Source of the DNA: Polyangiaceae bacterium UTPRO1
GTDB lineage: Bacteria; Desulfobacterota; Binatia; UTPRO1
Reading direction: 5' to 3'
DNA length: 64,000 nt
Assembly: GCA_002050235.1 (NCBI GenBank)
Contig: MWST01000018.1
Span: 406,730-470,729, forward strand
This document shows, piece by piece, positions 51,320 to 60,905 of the stretch (positions are counted from its first letter, which is position 1; each line of letters opens with the position of its first letter). Position numbers and translations under genes: made by a program. Under the pieces are notes generated by a model. The model did not search any database, was not told where the DNA came from, and was given only the letters and a program-made list of their open reading frames with translations.

Positions 51320-54300
51320 TCAGCGGCGGGCGCCGACCCGTCCGTTCGCGGCCGCGCCGCCGCGGCCGCGCCGGCGAGCCGCGACCCAGCGTCCCGGCGC
51401 CCGCAGGCGCGCCAACCAGTCGAGGCCGCCGAGGTCGTCGAAGAGCGCATAGGCGACCGGCGTCACCAGCAGGCTCAGCAACAGGCAGAGCGTCTGGCCG
51501 CCGATGATGACCTTGGCCATCGAGGCGCGCGACGCCGCTCCCGGCCCGGTGCCGAGCGCCATCGGCAGCATGCCGAAGACGAGCATGGCGCTGGTCATCA
51601 GGATCGGACGCAGGCGCGCGTGGTTGGCTTCGATGATCGCCTCGTCGCGGCCGCGCCCCTCTGCGCGCAGCGTGTTCGTGTAGTCGATCTGGAGGATGCC
51701 GTTCTTCTTGACGATGCCGAAGAGCATGAAGAGGCCGAAGATCGAGAAGACGTCGAGCGGGCTGCGCAGCAGCCAGAGCGAGAACACCGCGAACGGAATC
51801 GACAGCGGCACCGCCAGCATGATCGTCACCGGGTGCAGGAAGCTCTCGAACTGCGCCGCCAGCACCATGTACATGAAGAGCAGGCTCAGCAGGAACGCCG
51901 TCAGGAAGTTGACGACCGTCTCCTCGAGCGCCTTGGCGTGGCCGCCGAGCATGACTTCGTATTGTGGCGGCATATCCATCTCTCGCACGAACCCCTGCAC
52001 CTTCTGCATGGCGACCGAGAGCGGAATGCCCGAGAGATTGGCGAAGAAGCCGACCTTGCGCTGGCGGTTCTCGCGCTCGATCTGCGCCGGGCCGAGCGCC
52101 TCCTCCAGGTTCACGAGGCTGTAGATCCGCACCAGCTGCGCCGACGGCGACCATACGGTGAGCGCGTAGACGTCGGCGGGATTGCTCCGCTTGCTCGGCT
52201 CGGCGCGCAGCCAGACGTCGTACTGCTCGTCCTCCTCCTTGTACTTCGAGACCGGCTCGCCGCCGACCAGGAGGCTCAGCGTCTGCGCGATCTCCTCGAC
52301 GCGGAGGCCGAGCGCCGAGGCGCGCTCGCGGTCGATCGCCGCCCGCAGCTCCGGTTTGCGGACCGCGAGCGTGGTGTCGACGTCGACGAACCCCGGATCG
52401 GCCTGCATGCGCGCCGCGAGCTGCTCCGCGTAGCGGGTGAGCTTCTCCAGACTCGGCCCGAGGAGGCTGAACTCGAGCTCGCTCTGGCGCGTGCCGCCGC
52501 CGCGTACGGCGTTGATGACCTGGACGCTGGCGCGCAGATCCGGGTAGGCGGCCAGCACCGCGCGGACGTCGTTCATGACGGCGAACTGGCTGAAGGCGCG
52601 CTCCCCGAGATCGACGAGCCGGACGTAGATGGACACGCTGGTGACGTCGCCCTCGCCCGGGCGCGACGTTCCCGTGGTGTCGCCGATCATCGTCAGGGTT
52701 TCCTCGACGCCGCGCAGCCGGCGGAACTTCGCTTCGAGCTCCTGCGTCAGCGCGTCGGTGCGTTCGAGGTTGTAGCCGCCCGGCGTCTGGATGATCACCT
52801 CGAACTCGCTCTGATCGTCCTGCGGCACGAACTCCGTGCCGACCGCGCGCATGAGGGGGCCGGTGGTGAGGGTGACCGCTAGCGCCAGCAGCAGGATCAC
52901 CGCCCGGTGGCGCAGCGACCAGCGGAGACAGGCGCCGTAGAAGCGGTCGATCGCCCGGTAGAAGCGGCTGTCCTTCGCCGAGTGCGCGGCGCCCTTCGGG
53001 CGCAGGAAGCGCGAAGACAGCATCGGCGTCAGGGTGAACGACACCAGCAGGGAGATCGCGATCGCGACCGCCACCGTGACGCCGAAGCTCTGGAAGAAGC
53101 GGCCGATGATGCCGCCCATGAAGGCGATCGGCAGGAAGATGACGACCAGCGACAGCGTCGTCGCCATGACGGCGAGCGCGATCTCGCGCGTGCCGATCGA
53201 CGCCGCGGCGTACGGCGTCTCGCCGCGCTCTTCGATGTGGCGGAAGATGTTCTCGAGGATGACGACGGCGTCGTCGATGACGATGCCGACCGCGAGCACG
53301 AGCCCGAGCATGGTCACGTTGTTCAACGTGAAATCCATGAGCCGCATGATCGTGAAGGTGGCGATGATGGAGGTGGGTATGGCCACCGACGCGATCAGCG
53401 TGCTGCGGACGTCGCGCATGAACAGCCACACCGTCAGCGCCACCAGGATGGCGCCCAGGATCAGATGGTGCTGCACCTCGGCGATGGTGCGCTTGATGAA
53501 GCGGGACTGATCGACCACGACCTCGGTCGTGACGTCCGCCGGCAGCACCGGGCGGAGCTCGGCGAGCTTCGCTTTCACCGCGTCGACGACGGCGACGACG
53601 TTGGTTCCCGACTGCTTCTTGACGATCAAGCTGACGGCGTTCTTGTCGTTCAGGCGGGCCCGGCTCCGCGGCTCGGCGATGCCGTTGTCGACGCGGCCGA
53701 TGTCGCGAATGCGGATCGGCCGGCCTTCGTGAGTGGAGACGATCAGGTCGGCGAAGGCGGACACGTCCTCCATGCGCCCCATGGTGCGCAGCACGAGCTC
53801 GCGGTGCCCCTCGTCGACGCGGCCGCCCGGGATCTCGATGTTCTGCCGCTGCAGCGCCTCTTTCACCTGGAGGATCGAGATCTGGTAGGCGGCCATGCGG
53901 TCGGGATCGACGTAGACGTTGACAGCGCGCTCCCAGCCGCCGACCATGATCACCGCGCCGACGCCGGTCACGGTCTCGATGCGCTCCTTGATCTGCTTCT
54001 TCGCGATCTCGGTGACCTCGCGGAGATTGCGGTTGCCGGCCACGACCACGCTCATGATCGGCGCCGCGTCGACGTCGAACTTCTCCATGATCGGCGGATC
54101 GGTGCCCTGCGGCAGACGCGAGACGATGGTCGACACCTTGTCGCGCACCTCCTGCGCGGCCACGGCGCTGTCCTTGGAGAGGACGAACTGCACGACCACG
54201 ACCGAGAGCCCTTCCTTCGAGGTCGAGCGCAGGGTGTCGATGCCTTCGATGGTGTTGACGATCTCCTCGATCGGCTTGGTGACGCCGCTCTCGATCTCCT

Positions 54301-54469
54301 CGACGCTGGCGCCCTTCAAGGTCGTCTTGATCGTCACCACCGGAAAGTCGACGTTGGGGAAGAGGTCGAGCCCGAGGCGCGCGAACGAGAACCAGCCGAG
54401 CACGACCAGCGCCATGATCAGCATGGTCGCGAAAACGGGACGGCGGATGCAGACGTCGGCGAGGGACAT
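51320..54469 (-). CDS. RND efflux pump, inner-membrane transporter (HAE-1-like)
   Basis: A 1049-residue proton-driven drug/solute pump. Twelve TM segments in two halves; the N terminus MSLADVCIRRPVFATMLIMA is typical. TM4 has GIVIDDAVVILENIF with the paired Asp of the proton relay; a Lys follows in the second half (LFGIVKKNGILQIDYTN). The two large periplasmic loops (about 35-330, 560-860) are complete. AGGAG precedes ATG 54469, 14 nt after the adaptor gene. Substrate unknown. Confidence 0.95.
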   Translation of the reverse strand: MSLADVCIRRPVFATMLIMALVVLGWFSFARLGLDLFPNVDFPVVTIKTTLKGASVEEIESGVTKPIEEIVNTIEGIDTLRSTSKEGLSVVVVQFVLSKDSAVAAQEVRDKVSTIVSRLPQGTDPPIMEKFDVDAAPIMSVVVAGNRNLREVTEIAKKQIKERIETVTGVGAVIMVGGWERAVNVYVDPDRMAAYQISILQVKEALQRQNIEIPGGRVDEGHRELVLRTMGRMEDVSAFADLIVSTHEGRPIRIRDIGRVDNGIAEPRSRARLNDKNAVSLIVKKQSGTNVVAVVDAVKAKLAELRPVLPADVTTEVVVDQSRFIKRTIAEVQHHLILGAILVALTVWLFMRDVRSTLIASVAIPTSIIATFTIMRLMDFTLNNVTMLGLVLAVGIVIDDAVVILENIFRHIEERGETPYAAASIGTREIALAVMATTLSLVVIFLPIAFMGGIIGRFFQSFGVTVAVAIAISLLVSFTLTPMLSSRFLRPKGAAHSAKDSRFYRAIDRFYGACLRWSLRHRAVILLLALAVTLTTGPLMRAVGTEFVPQDDQSEFEVIIQTPGGYNLERTDALTQELEAKFRRLRGVEETLTMIGDTTGTSRPGEGDVTSVSIYVRLVDLGERAFSQFAVMNDVRAVLAAYPDLRASVQVINAVRGGGTRQSELEFSLLGPSLEKLTRYAEQLAARMQADPGFVDVDTTLAVRKPELRAAIDRERASALGLRVEEIAQTLSLLVGGEPVSKYKEEDEQYDVWLRAEPSKRSNPADVYALTVWSPSAQLVRIYSLVNLEEALGPAQIERENRQRKVGFFANLSGIPLSVAMQKVQGFVREMDMPPQYEVMLGGHAKALEETVVNFLTAFLLSLLFMYMVLAAQFESFLHPVTIMLAVPLSIPFAVFSLWLLRSPLDVFSIFGLFMLFGIVKKNGILQIDYTNTLRAEGRGRDEAIIEANHARLRPILMTSAMLVFGMLPMALGTGPGAASRASMAKVIIGGQTLCLLLSLLVTPVAYALFDDLGGLDWLARLRAPGRWVAARRRGRGGAAANGRVGARR

Positions 54470-54483
54470 TGGCGCTCCTGCCG

Positions 54484-55545
54484 TCAAGGAGCGGCGTCGG
54501 CGACGGTGACGAGCGCGCCCTGCTCGAGGCGCTCGAGGTTGGAGACCGCCACCTGCTCGCCGCGCTGCACGCCGTCGACGATCTCCCGCCGGTCGCCGAC
54601 CGCGACGCCGGTGCGGACGATGCGCTCCTCCGCTTTGCCGTCGGCGATCACGAAGACCTTGGTGACGCCGGCGAAGGTGGTGAGGGCCTTTTCGGGGACG
54701 ACGACGGCGTCGCCGTGCTGGTCGTAGACGAGATCGGCCTTGCCGAAGAATCCCGGGCGGAGGAAGTGATCGCCGTTCGGCACCAGCGCTTCCAAGGTGA
54801 TCGATCGGTTGGCCGTCTCGGAGGTCGGATTGATGCGGGTGATCTTCCCCGCGAAGACACGGTCCGGGTAGGCGTCGACGGTCGCTCGGATCGATTGCCC
54901 GAGCTCCAGGTAGCCGGCGAAGCGCTCCGGCACCGGGGTCCGGAACTTGAGCGGGTCGTCCTGGACGAGTTCGTAGAGCGTCTCTCCGGTCTTCACGACC
55001 GCGCCGACCGACGTGTAGCGCTCCGCGATCGCGCCGGCGAAGGGCGCGCGGATGACGGTGCGGGCTATCTTCACGTCGAGGACGTCGCGCTGCGCCGCCA
55101 GCACCGCCGCCTCGGTGCGCGTCTTCTCGGCCTCTTCGGCCGCCATGATCCCCTGGCCGCGCAGCACCTGGGCGCGCGCATCGTCGGCGCGCGCCTTCGC
55201 GAGGCGGGCTTCGATCTCGCGCTTGGCGGCCTGCAGGTCGGCGTCGTCGAGGCGGACGAGCACGTCGCCCTCGTTCACGCGATCGCCCATGTCGGGGCCG
55301 AAGGCGGCGACGCGGGCTTCGATCTGCGCCGCGATCGCCACGGTCTCGTTGGCGTGGAAGGTGCCGACCAGCGGCACCGAGCGTTCGACCGCGGCGACGG
55401 TCGCCGCCGCTACGGCGACCTCGACGGGATCGGTCGTCGGCCGCGCCGTCGCCTCGGCGCTGCGGGTCTCCTGCGCGCAGCCGGCGGCGAGGAGCGCGAG
55501 CGTCCCGGCGGCGACGCCGGCGAGCGTTCGGGCGCGGCGGATCAT
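54484..55545 (-). CDS. RND-type membrane fusion (adaptor) lipoprotein
   Basis: A 353-residue adaptor. A lipoprotein-like signal ends at LALLAAGC (Cys about 23). Features: VPLVGTFHANETVAIAAQIE, lipoyl-type DRVNEGDVLVRLDDADLQAA and IARTVIRAPFAGAIAERYTSVGAVV, plus a short coiled-coil hairpin and C-terminal FLRPGFFGKADLVY, VVVPEKAL. It feeds the RND pump 14 nt downstream. Its ATG overlaps the TetR stop by ATGA. Confidence 0.9.
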   Translation of the reverse strand: MIRRARTLAGVAAGTLALLAAGCAQETRSAEATARPTTDPVEVAVAAATVAAVERSVPLVGTFHANETVAIAAQIEARVAAFGPDMGDRVNEGDVLVRLDDADLQAAKREIEARLAKARADDARAQVLRGQGIMAAEEAEKTRTEAAVLAAQRDVLDVKIARTVIRAPFAGAIAERYTSVGAVVKTGETLYELVQDDPLKFRTPVPERFAGYLELGQSIRATVDAYPDRVFAGKITRINPTSETANRSITLEALVPNGDHFLRPGFFGKADLVYDQHGDAVVVPEKALTTFAGVTKVFVIADGKAEERIVRTGVAVGDRREIVDGVQRGEQVAVSNLERLEQGALVTVADAAP

Positions 55546-56168
55546 CGGCGCGCCCCGGCGGCGACCCCGCGCGGCCGCCGCGCTAGCGCGCGGCCGCCGC
55601 GCAGTCCGTCGAGGAAGAGGCCGACCACGAGCTCGACGCTGCGCTCGGGGTCGGCGCGCTCGGCCTGGTTGATGATGGCGGCGCGGATGAGCGCGAGCAG
55701 CATCTCGGATGCGAGCACGGTGTCGGCGGGCGCGATGCGCGCGGCGCGTGTCTCCGGCTGCAGGATGGCGCGCGCCAGGGCGATGACGCGCTCGCGCCGT
55801 TGCCGCCAAGCTTCCCCCTCCGGCTCGTGCTGCTTGTGCTCGTAGCGCCCCATCAGCACGGCGAGATGGCGCCGCTTCCAGAAGAAGCCGAGGAAGCAGC
55901 GCGTGAACGCGCGCAGCGCCTCCTCGCCGGTGCGCTCGCGGACGGCGTCGGCGAGCTCGACCAGGAGCACGTCGATGGCCTCGAGGATGGTGGCGTAGAA
56001 GAGCTGCTCCTTGTTCGGGAAGTAGAGGTAGAGCGTGCCCTTGCCGACGCCGGCGGCCGTGGCGACGTCTTCGACCGGCACCGTGTGGAACTCGCGGGCC
56101 GAGAACACGTCGGCCGCGGCGCGGAGGATCTGCGAGCGCTTGTTGGGGTCGGACCTGCGGCCTGCCAT
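55542..56168 (-). CDS. TetR-family repressor of the efflux operon
   Basis: A 208-residue regulator. N-terminal helix-turn-helix (about 10-55: RSQILRAAADVFSAREF, then VEDVATAAGVGKGTLYLYFPNKEQLF, the second block being the canonical TetR motif) and a C-terminal ligand domain (75-195). First gene of a leftward operon with adaptor, RND pump, second adaptor and MacB-type ATPase/permease. A perfect palindrome 16 bp before its start suggests autoregulation of the whole operon, relieved by a pump substrate. Confidence 0.93.
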   Translation of the reverse strand: MAGRRSDPNKRSQILRAAADVFSAREFHTVPVEDVATAAGVGKGTLYLYFPNKEQLFYATILEAIDVLLVELADAVRERTGEEALRAFTRCFLGFFWKRRHLAVLMGRYEHKQHEPEGEAWRQRRERVIALARAILQPETRAARIAPADTVLASEMLLALIRAAIINQAERADPERSVELVVGLFLDGLRGGRALARRPRGVAAGARR

Positions 56169-56184
56169 GGAGAGCAATTCCAGA

Positions 56185-56198
56185 ACTGACCGGTCAGT
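56185..56198. promoter_or_regulatory. Palindromic TetR operator upstream of the efflux operon
   Basis: ACTGACCGGTCAGT is a perfect 14-bp palindrome 16 bp upstream of the tetR start codon (ATG 56168). Its TGACCGGTCA core resembles known operators of TetR/AcrR-type repressors of efflux genes. By position it overlaps the leader or promoter of the operon; no clear -35/-10 pair is visible. Confidence 0.75.
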
Positions 56199-56341
56199 AT
56201 TAGGGTCGACCCGTAGCTCAGTCAACGCCGCGGGCGCCTGCAGATGCGACGTCGCTTTCCGGCCCGGTCATCAGGTACACTCGTGGGCTTATCCGCCCGC
56301 TGCTCGACCCGGACACCGCCCACGCCAGGAAGGAAGCCGCC

Positions 56342-57739
56342 ATGAAGCTCAAGAAGATGCTGGTCACGGTCGTCAAGACGCTCGTCACCGTCGGCATCTT
56401 CGTGTCGCTCTTCGTCGAGCTCGGCGGCGGTACCGTCGCCGTGTCGCGCACCGGCCTGACGGACGGATCGATCCTCTACCGCGAGAATCCGGCGAGCCCC
56501 GGCTTCGTCGGCAAGCTGCGGGCGAAGCTCACCGGGGCGACCCTCCCCGATCCGTACGTGCCGGTCTCGAGCGAGTACGCCTGCACGCTCGCGCTCGAGG
56601 GCGGCCGCGTATTCGTCAAGACCGCGGCCGGGGACATGGTGCGGCTGCGGGCGCTGCATCACTGCGTCGACGGCAGGCTCGGACAGGTGCTCGCCGGGCC
56701 GGAGGATCTCCGCCCGGTGCCGCTCGCGGCGGCCACCGGCGACACGGTCTGGGTCGAGAAGCAGGGCGTGCAGCGGGTGCCGATGACGGTCGAGGACCTG
56801 TGGCGCGAGGTCCGCGGTCTGGACCTTGCGATCTTCGTCCCCTGGATCCTCTTCGCGACCTTCATCAAGTTCCTCGGGATCCTCGCCAACATCGTGCGCT
56901 GGAAGGTGCTGCTCGCAGGGCAAGGGCTGGAGTTCGGCTTCGGCTGGCTCACGGCGAGCTATTTCGTCGGCCGCTTCTTCGGCATCGTCATGCCGTCGAC
57001 GCTCGGCCTCGACGGCTGGCGCCTCTACGACACCATCCGCATCTCGCGGAAGCCCGTCGAGTGCGCGACCGTCCTCGCCGTCGAGCGCATCACCGGCCTG
57101 ATCGGTCTGATCGCGACGATCCTTCTCTTCATGCCCTTCGCCGACCTCCAGGGGCGCACCTTCGCCGACGTGCTCCAGAGGCTCGCGGTTCCCCTCGCTG
57201 CGGCCGTCGGCCTCGGTCTCATGTTGCTCCTCCAGCCGTCGCTCTTCGCGCCCATCATCCGCCTGGTGCCGATAGCCAAGGCGCGAAACTTCCTCGAGAG
57301 CGCGATTCGCAGCGCCACCGCCTACTCGACCCGGCGGAGCACGCTGGTGGTCGCGCTCGTCTGCGCGGTCTTCGGCCAGGTCACTACGATGGCGATGTAC
57401 TTCGGCAACGCGATGGCGCTCCAGGTCGAGGGCGTGACCATGCTCCAGGTCTTCTACGCCGCCGCGGTGATGACGCTCTTCACCTTCCTCATTCCGACCG
57501 CGGCGGGCGAGGGCGTGCGCGAGCTCATGTTCGTCGAGCTCCTCGGCGGCCGCATCCCTACGGCCAAGGCCTTCCTCATCGGCCACGTCGGGTTCTGGAT
57601 CGAGAAGCTCCTGCTGTCGTTCCAGGGCGGCGTCTTCCTGATCCGGGCGCCGAAGTCCTACCGGCGGGTGACGCGCGAGGATCTCGAACGCCTGAAGGAG
57701 GAGACGGCGCGCGAGCGCCAGGTGCGCGCCACTGCTTGA
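56342..57739 (+). CDS. Lysylphosphatidylglycerol synthase-like TM protein (flippase domain)
   Basis: A 465-residue multi-pass membrane protein of the UPF0104/AglD family (the membrane half of MprF). An N-terminal TM (VKTLVTVGIFVSLFVELG) and soluble segment (about 25-140) are followed by about eight TMs from 155 on; typical are FLGILANIVRWKVLLAGQG, YFVGRFFGIVMPSTLGLDGWR, and FLIPTAAGEGVRELMFVELLG. Members flip or bind lipid-linked compounds; the catalytic synthase half is absent. ATG 56342 follows an AAGGAAG stretch. Confidence 0.82.
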   Translation: MKLKKMLVTVVKTLVTVGIFVSLFVELGGGTVAVSRTGLTDGSILYRENPASPGFVGKLRAKLTGATLPDPYVPVSSEYACTLALEGGRVFVKTAAGDMVRLRALHHCVDGRLGQVLAGPEDLRPVPLAAATGDTVWVEKQGVQRVPMTVEDLWREVRGLDLAIFVPWILFATFIKFLGILANIVRWKVLLAGQGLEFGFGWLTASYFVGRFFGIVMPSTLGLDGWRLYDTIRISRKPVECATVLAVERITGLIGLIATILLFMPFADLQGRTFADVLQRLAVPLAAAVGLGLMLLLQPSLFAPIIRLVPIAKARNFLESAIRSATAYSTRRSTLVVALVCAVFGQVTTMAMYFGNAMALQVEGVTMLQVFYAAAVMTLFTFLIPTAAGEGVRELMFVELLGGRIPTAKAFLIGHVGFWIEKLLLSFQGGVFLIRAPKSYRRVTREDLERLKEETARERQVRATA

Positions 57740-57771
57740 AGCGAGGTGCGGCTCCGCGTACAGCGCAGGCG

Positions 57772-58263
57772 ATGGGCGCAGCTACGGTTACGGTCCGGCG
57801 CGCGACGGCGGCCGATGAGGAGGTGCTCGGACGGCTCGGCGCCGAGCTGCTGCGCGTGCATCATGCGTTCGACGCCAAGCGCTTCATGGCGCCCGGTCCG
57901 AGCGCCGAGGCCGGCTACGGACGCTTCCTCGCCGCGGCGCCAGCGAACGACGACGCCGTCGTACTGGTGGCGGAGCGCGGCGGGGAGATCGTGGGATACT
58001 GCTTCGCGGCCGTCGAGCCGCGCTCGTGGAAGGAGCTCCGCGACCGCGCCGGCTTCATCCACGACGTGCTCGTCGTCGAGAGCGCGCGCGGTCTCGGGAT
58101 CGGTGCGCGCCTGGTCGAGGCCGCGGCGGAATGGCTCTGCGGCCGCGGCGTTCCCCGGGTCATGCTGTGGACGGCGGAGAACAACGGATATGCGCAACGT
58201 CTCTTCGCACGCCTCGGCTTTCGGCGCACGATGATCGAGATGGCGCGCGAGTGCGAGGACTGA
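57772..58263 (+). CDS. GNAT-family N-acetyltransferase
   Basis: A 163-residue acetyltransferase. N-terminal VTVRRATAADEEVLGRLGAE, a central beta strand (GEIVGYCFAAVEPRS), the acetyl-CoA loop ESARGLGIGARLVEAAAEWL and the C-terminal NGYAQRLFARLGFRRT follow the GNAT order. Substrate unknown. It lies 32 nt after the flippase-like gene and 17 nt before the glycosyltransferase gene, so it likely shares their transcript. Confidence 0.87.
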   Translation: MGAATVTVRRATAADEEVLGRLGAELLRVHHAFDAKRFMAPGPSAEAGYGRFLAAAPANDDAVVLVAERGGEIVGYCFAAVEPRSWKELRDRAGFIHDVLVVESARGLGIGARLVEAAAEWLCGRGVPRVMLWTAENNGYAQRLFARLGFRRTMIEMARECED

Positions 58264-58280
58264 GGCGCGAGGCCGATGCC

Positions 58281-59567
58281 GTGAGCGCGGCGCCGGAGCG
58301 CTGGATGGTCGCGCTCGCCGCGCGCCGCGACGTCCGCCTCGGCGCCGTGGCGGCGGCGCTCGGGCTCCTCGTCGGCTTGGGCGTCCTCGGGCTCGGACAC
58401 GCACCCGGTACCGCCGACATCGACACCCGCTACTTCTTCATCGCCGGCAGGTACTGGGGCGCAGGAATGAGCGCGTACGTGCCCGTGGGGGTGCCGCCGC
58501 AGCTGCCGCCCCTCGGCGATGCGATCGAGCTCTTCGACTTCGCATATGCGCCGACGAGCGCCGCGCTCTGTATGCTAGTGGCGCTCGGATCCTTCCCGCT
58601 CGCGTGCCGGATCATGGCGACTTTAAATCTGCTGGCGATCGCGGTCATCGCCCGGATCGGCGTCGGCGTCGTCGAGGAGCCCGGTCCGTATGCGGTGGCT
58701 CCGTCCGTGTCCACGGCGCAGCGCTGGTTCGTCCCGGCCCTCGTGGCCGGCAACCTGTCGACGATCTTCGTCGTCTGGACCGGGCAGTCGACGCTGATCG
58801 TCACCGCGGCGCTCGCCGCGGCGTGGCACTGGGCGCGCCGCGGGCGCACGGTGCCGGCCGGCGTCACGCTGGCGCTGGCGTCGATGAAGCCGACGCTCAG
58901 CGTGTTCGTAGTACTGTGGTTCCTGCTTGCCCGTCGCTGGCGGGTGCTCCTCGTGACCGCCGCGAGCGCGCTGGTGCTGGCGTGGCCAGCGATCCGCGCC
59001 GAAGGCCCCCTGCAGGTGCTCCTCGACTGGCGCATCGCGATCGGCCGCTACGGCACGCACTGGTACAACGCGCTCGGGACGCGGATGCTCTTCAACCTGC
59101 GTAGCCTCCTGAACGCGGCCGGCATCGAGACCCCGGATCTATTGATCGTGGGACTGCTGGTGACGCTGGTGCTCTGGTGGTACCGCCGCCGCATCACCGA
59201 GCGCGACGTGCTGCCGCTGCTGATCGGGATCGCAATGCTCTTCGGGTTCGCACACGGCTACGACGTAGCGGCGCTAGCGGTGCTGATCCCCTCCTTCTGG
59301 CGACACCTGCACGACCGGCCGCGCGCCGGACTCGTGGCGCTGGCTCTCCTCTTCGCGATCACCTTCCCGAACAGCCTGCTCGAAGGCTTCGGCAGCGATC
59401 TCCTGCTGCATGCGCGCGTCGCCCTCACCGCCGGCGCGCTCGCCTGGCTGGTGGTGCTGAGCGCCGCGGAAACGGCGGCGGACCCGGCCGCGGCCGGCGT
59501 TGCGACCGCAGCCGGCGAGGTCCCCCGGCTCGGCGCGCCTGGACGATGGATGACGCCCTGCCCATGA
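58281..59567 (+). CDS. GT87-like (DUF2029) membrane glycosyltransferase
   Basis: A 428-residue integral membrane protein with 9-10 TM segments. A conserved acidic pair follows the first TM (GTADIDTRYFFIAGRYW), as in the GT-C fold of polyprenyl-phosphate-mannose-dependent transferases (GT87). Later blocks LASMKPTLSVFVVLWFLL and YNALGTRMLFNLRSL support DUF2029. Start GTG 58281. It overlaps the pseudouridine synthase start by 22 nt. Acceptor unknown. Confidence 0.75.
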   Translation: MSAAPERWMVALAARRDVRLGAVAAALGLLVGLGVLGLGHAPGTADIDTRYFFIAGRYWGAGMSAYVPVGVPPQLPPLGDAIELFDFAYAPTSAALCMLVALGSFPLACRIMATLNLLAIAVIARIGVGVVEEPGPYAVAPSVSTAQRWFVPALVAGNLSTIFVVWTGQSTLIVTAALAAAWHWARRGRTVPAGVTLALASMKPTLSVFVVLWFLLARRWRVLLVTAASALVLAWPAIRAEGPLQVLLDWRIAIGRYGTHWYNALGTRMLFNLRSLLNAAGIETPDLLIVGLLVTLVLWWYRRRITERDVLPLLIGIAMLFGFAHGYDVAALAVLIPSFWRHLHDRPRAGLVALALLFAITFPNSLLEGFGSDLLLHARVALTAGALAWLVVLSAAETAADPAAAGVATAAGEVPRLGAPGRWMTPCP

Positions 59568-60418
59568 GGGCGCCGGACGCAGATCGGTCGGTGGTCTGGC
59601 GGGCGGAAACGCAGGACCGGTTGGACCGCGCCGTGGCGCGGCTCTTCCCCGGCACGTCGCGCGGCGCCGCCCGCAGCCTGATCGCCGACGGACGCGTCTT
59701 CGTCGACGGACGGCGCTGCCGGGTGGCGTCGCGCCCGGTCTACGCCGGCAACGTGCTGCGGGTGGCGTCGGCGGCCGCGGTGGCGCGCGCGGCGGCCGCC
59801 GTCGTACCGCCCATCCTCTTCGAGGATGCCGATCTCCTCGCCATCGACAAGCCGGCCGGCATGGCGACCTCGCCCACCCGCAGCGCCGCCGCCGGCACGG
59901 CCCTGGATCTCCTGACCGAGGCGCTGCGCGCGCGCCGGGACCGGCCGGCGCGCCTCTGGGTCGTGCACCGCCTCGATGCCGCGACGTCGGGAGTGCTCGT
60001 CTTCGCGAAGACGCGCGCCGCCGCGGCGGCGCTCTCGGCGGCGTTTGCGGAGGGGCGCGTCGAGAAGACCTATCTGGCGCGCGTCGCCGGCGTGCCGGAC
60101 GCCCGCGCCGGCACCATCGACGACGCGATCGACGACGCCGCCCGGCGCGTCCGCATCGATCCGGGCGGCCGGCCGGCGCGGACCGAGTGGGCGCTCGTTG
60201 CCGCCGACGACCGCGGCGCGCTCCTGCGGATCCGGCCGCGGACCGGCCGCCGGCACCAGATCCGCGTGCACCTGCGCGCCCTCGGTCATCCGCTCCTCGG
60301 CGACCGGACGTACGGCGGACCGCCGGCGCCGCGGCTCATGCTGCACGCCGCGCGCCTGGTGGTGCCGCACCCGCGCTCCGGCGCACCGCTCGCGCTGGAG
60401 TCGCCGCGGGAGCTCTGA
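59546..60418 (+). CDS. RluA-family pseudouridine synthase
   Basis: A 290-residue enzyme that isomerises uridine in RNA. An S4-like RNA-binding domain (about 22-75: QDRLDRAVARLFPGTSRGAA, IADGRVFVDGRR) precedes the catalytic domain with LLAIDKPAGMATSP and HRLDAATSGVLVFAKT (catalytic Asp of HRLD), and the RTGRRHQIRVHLRALGHPLLGD motif. Target rRNA or tRNA site unknown. ATG 59546 is used; ATG 59564 would shorten it by six residues. Confidence 0.9.
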   Translation: MDDALPMRAPDADRSVVWRAETQDRLDRAVARLFPGTSRGAARSLIADGRVFVDGRRCRVASRPVYAGNVLRVASAAAVARAAAAVVPPILFEDADLLAIDKPAGMATSPTRSAAAGTALDLLTEALRARRDRPARLWVVHRLDAATSGVLVFAKTRAAAAALSAAFAEGRVEKTYLARVAGVPDARAGTIDDAIDDAARRVRIDPGGRPARTEWALVAADDRGALLRIRPRTGRRHQIRVHLRALGHPLLGDRTYGGPPAPRLMLHAARLVVPHPRSGAPLALESPREL

Positions 60419-60520
60419 AGGCCTGCGGCCGCCGCCGCGACGCCGGGCGTAGGAACATCTGCACGTCGGCGTCGCGTGGCTGGAGCGCGCAGCTTCGTCG
60501 CTTCGAGATACCCCCGCCGG

Positions 60521-60905
60521 TCAGCTCCCCTCGCAGCGGAAGAGGCCGAGCTTTGCGCCGCCGCTTCCGGGCGGCTGCTTCACGTTCGCGCTGTAGGTCG
60601 CCCAGGTGCCGCTTCGCGACACGCCGATCTCCTCGAAGATCTTCCGGTACGTCGATCCCGGCAGGAAGATGCCGCTCGGCCGCGCGACGAAGGCGACGTT
60701 GCCGGCTGCGTCGATGCGCGCGACACCGTCGAAGCACGCGCAGGTGCTGCCCCCCGGTGCGGCATCGCCGGTACGGGCCGCTGCGACCGCCGGACCGGCA
60801 GCCGGGTCGACGAAGATGCCGCCACCGGACCCGAGCGTAGCGGACAACGCGACGTCGCCGGCGTCGTTGATCGACGGCCCGCCGTCCGGTGACACGTGCT
60901 CGAGC
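60521..60905 (-). pseudogene. 5'-truncated secreted repeat protein fragment
   Basis: About 128 residues with the pattern GDAAPGGSTCACFDGVARID..GNVAFVARPSGIF and INDAGDVALSATL..GGIFVD, the repeat found in large exported bacterial proteins that list GDxAPGG...INDAGxVAF units. The upstream extension is Arg-rich with no start, signal peptide or similarity, so I read it as the remaining C-terminal end of a longer gene. It ends with a Cys-containing tail (LFRCEGS). Confidence 0.45.

Noticed and set aside
50037..53429. A 1130-codon minus-strand frame joining the adaptor and RND regions
   Set aside because: Only its 3' part (from 51239) is the adaptor; the rest is an out-of-frame reading of the RND gene and encodes His/Arg-rich nonsense.
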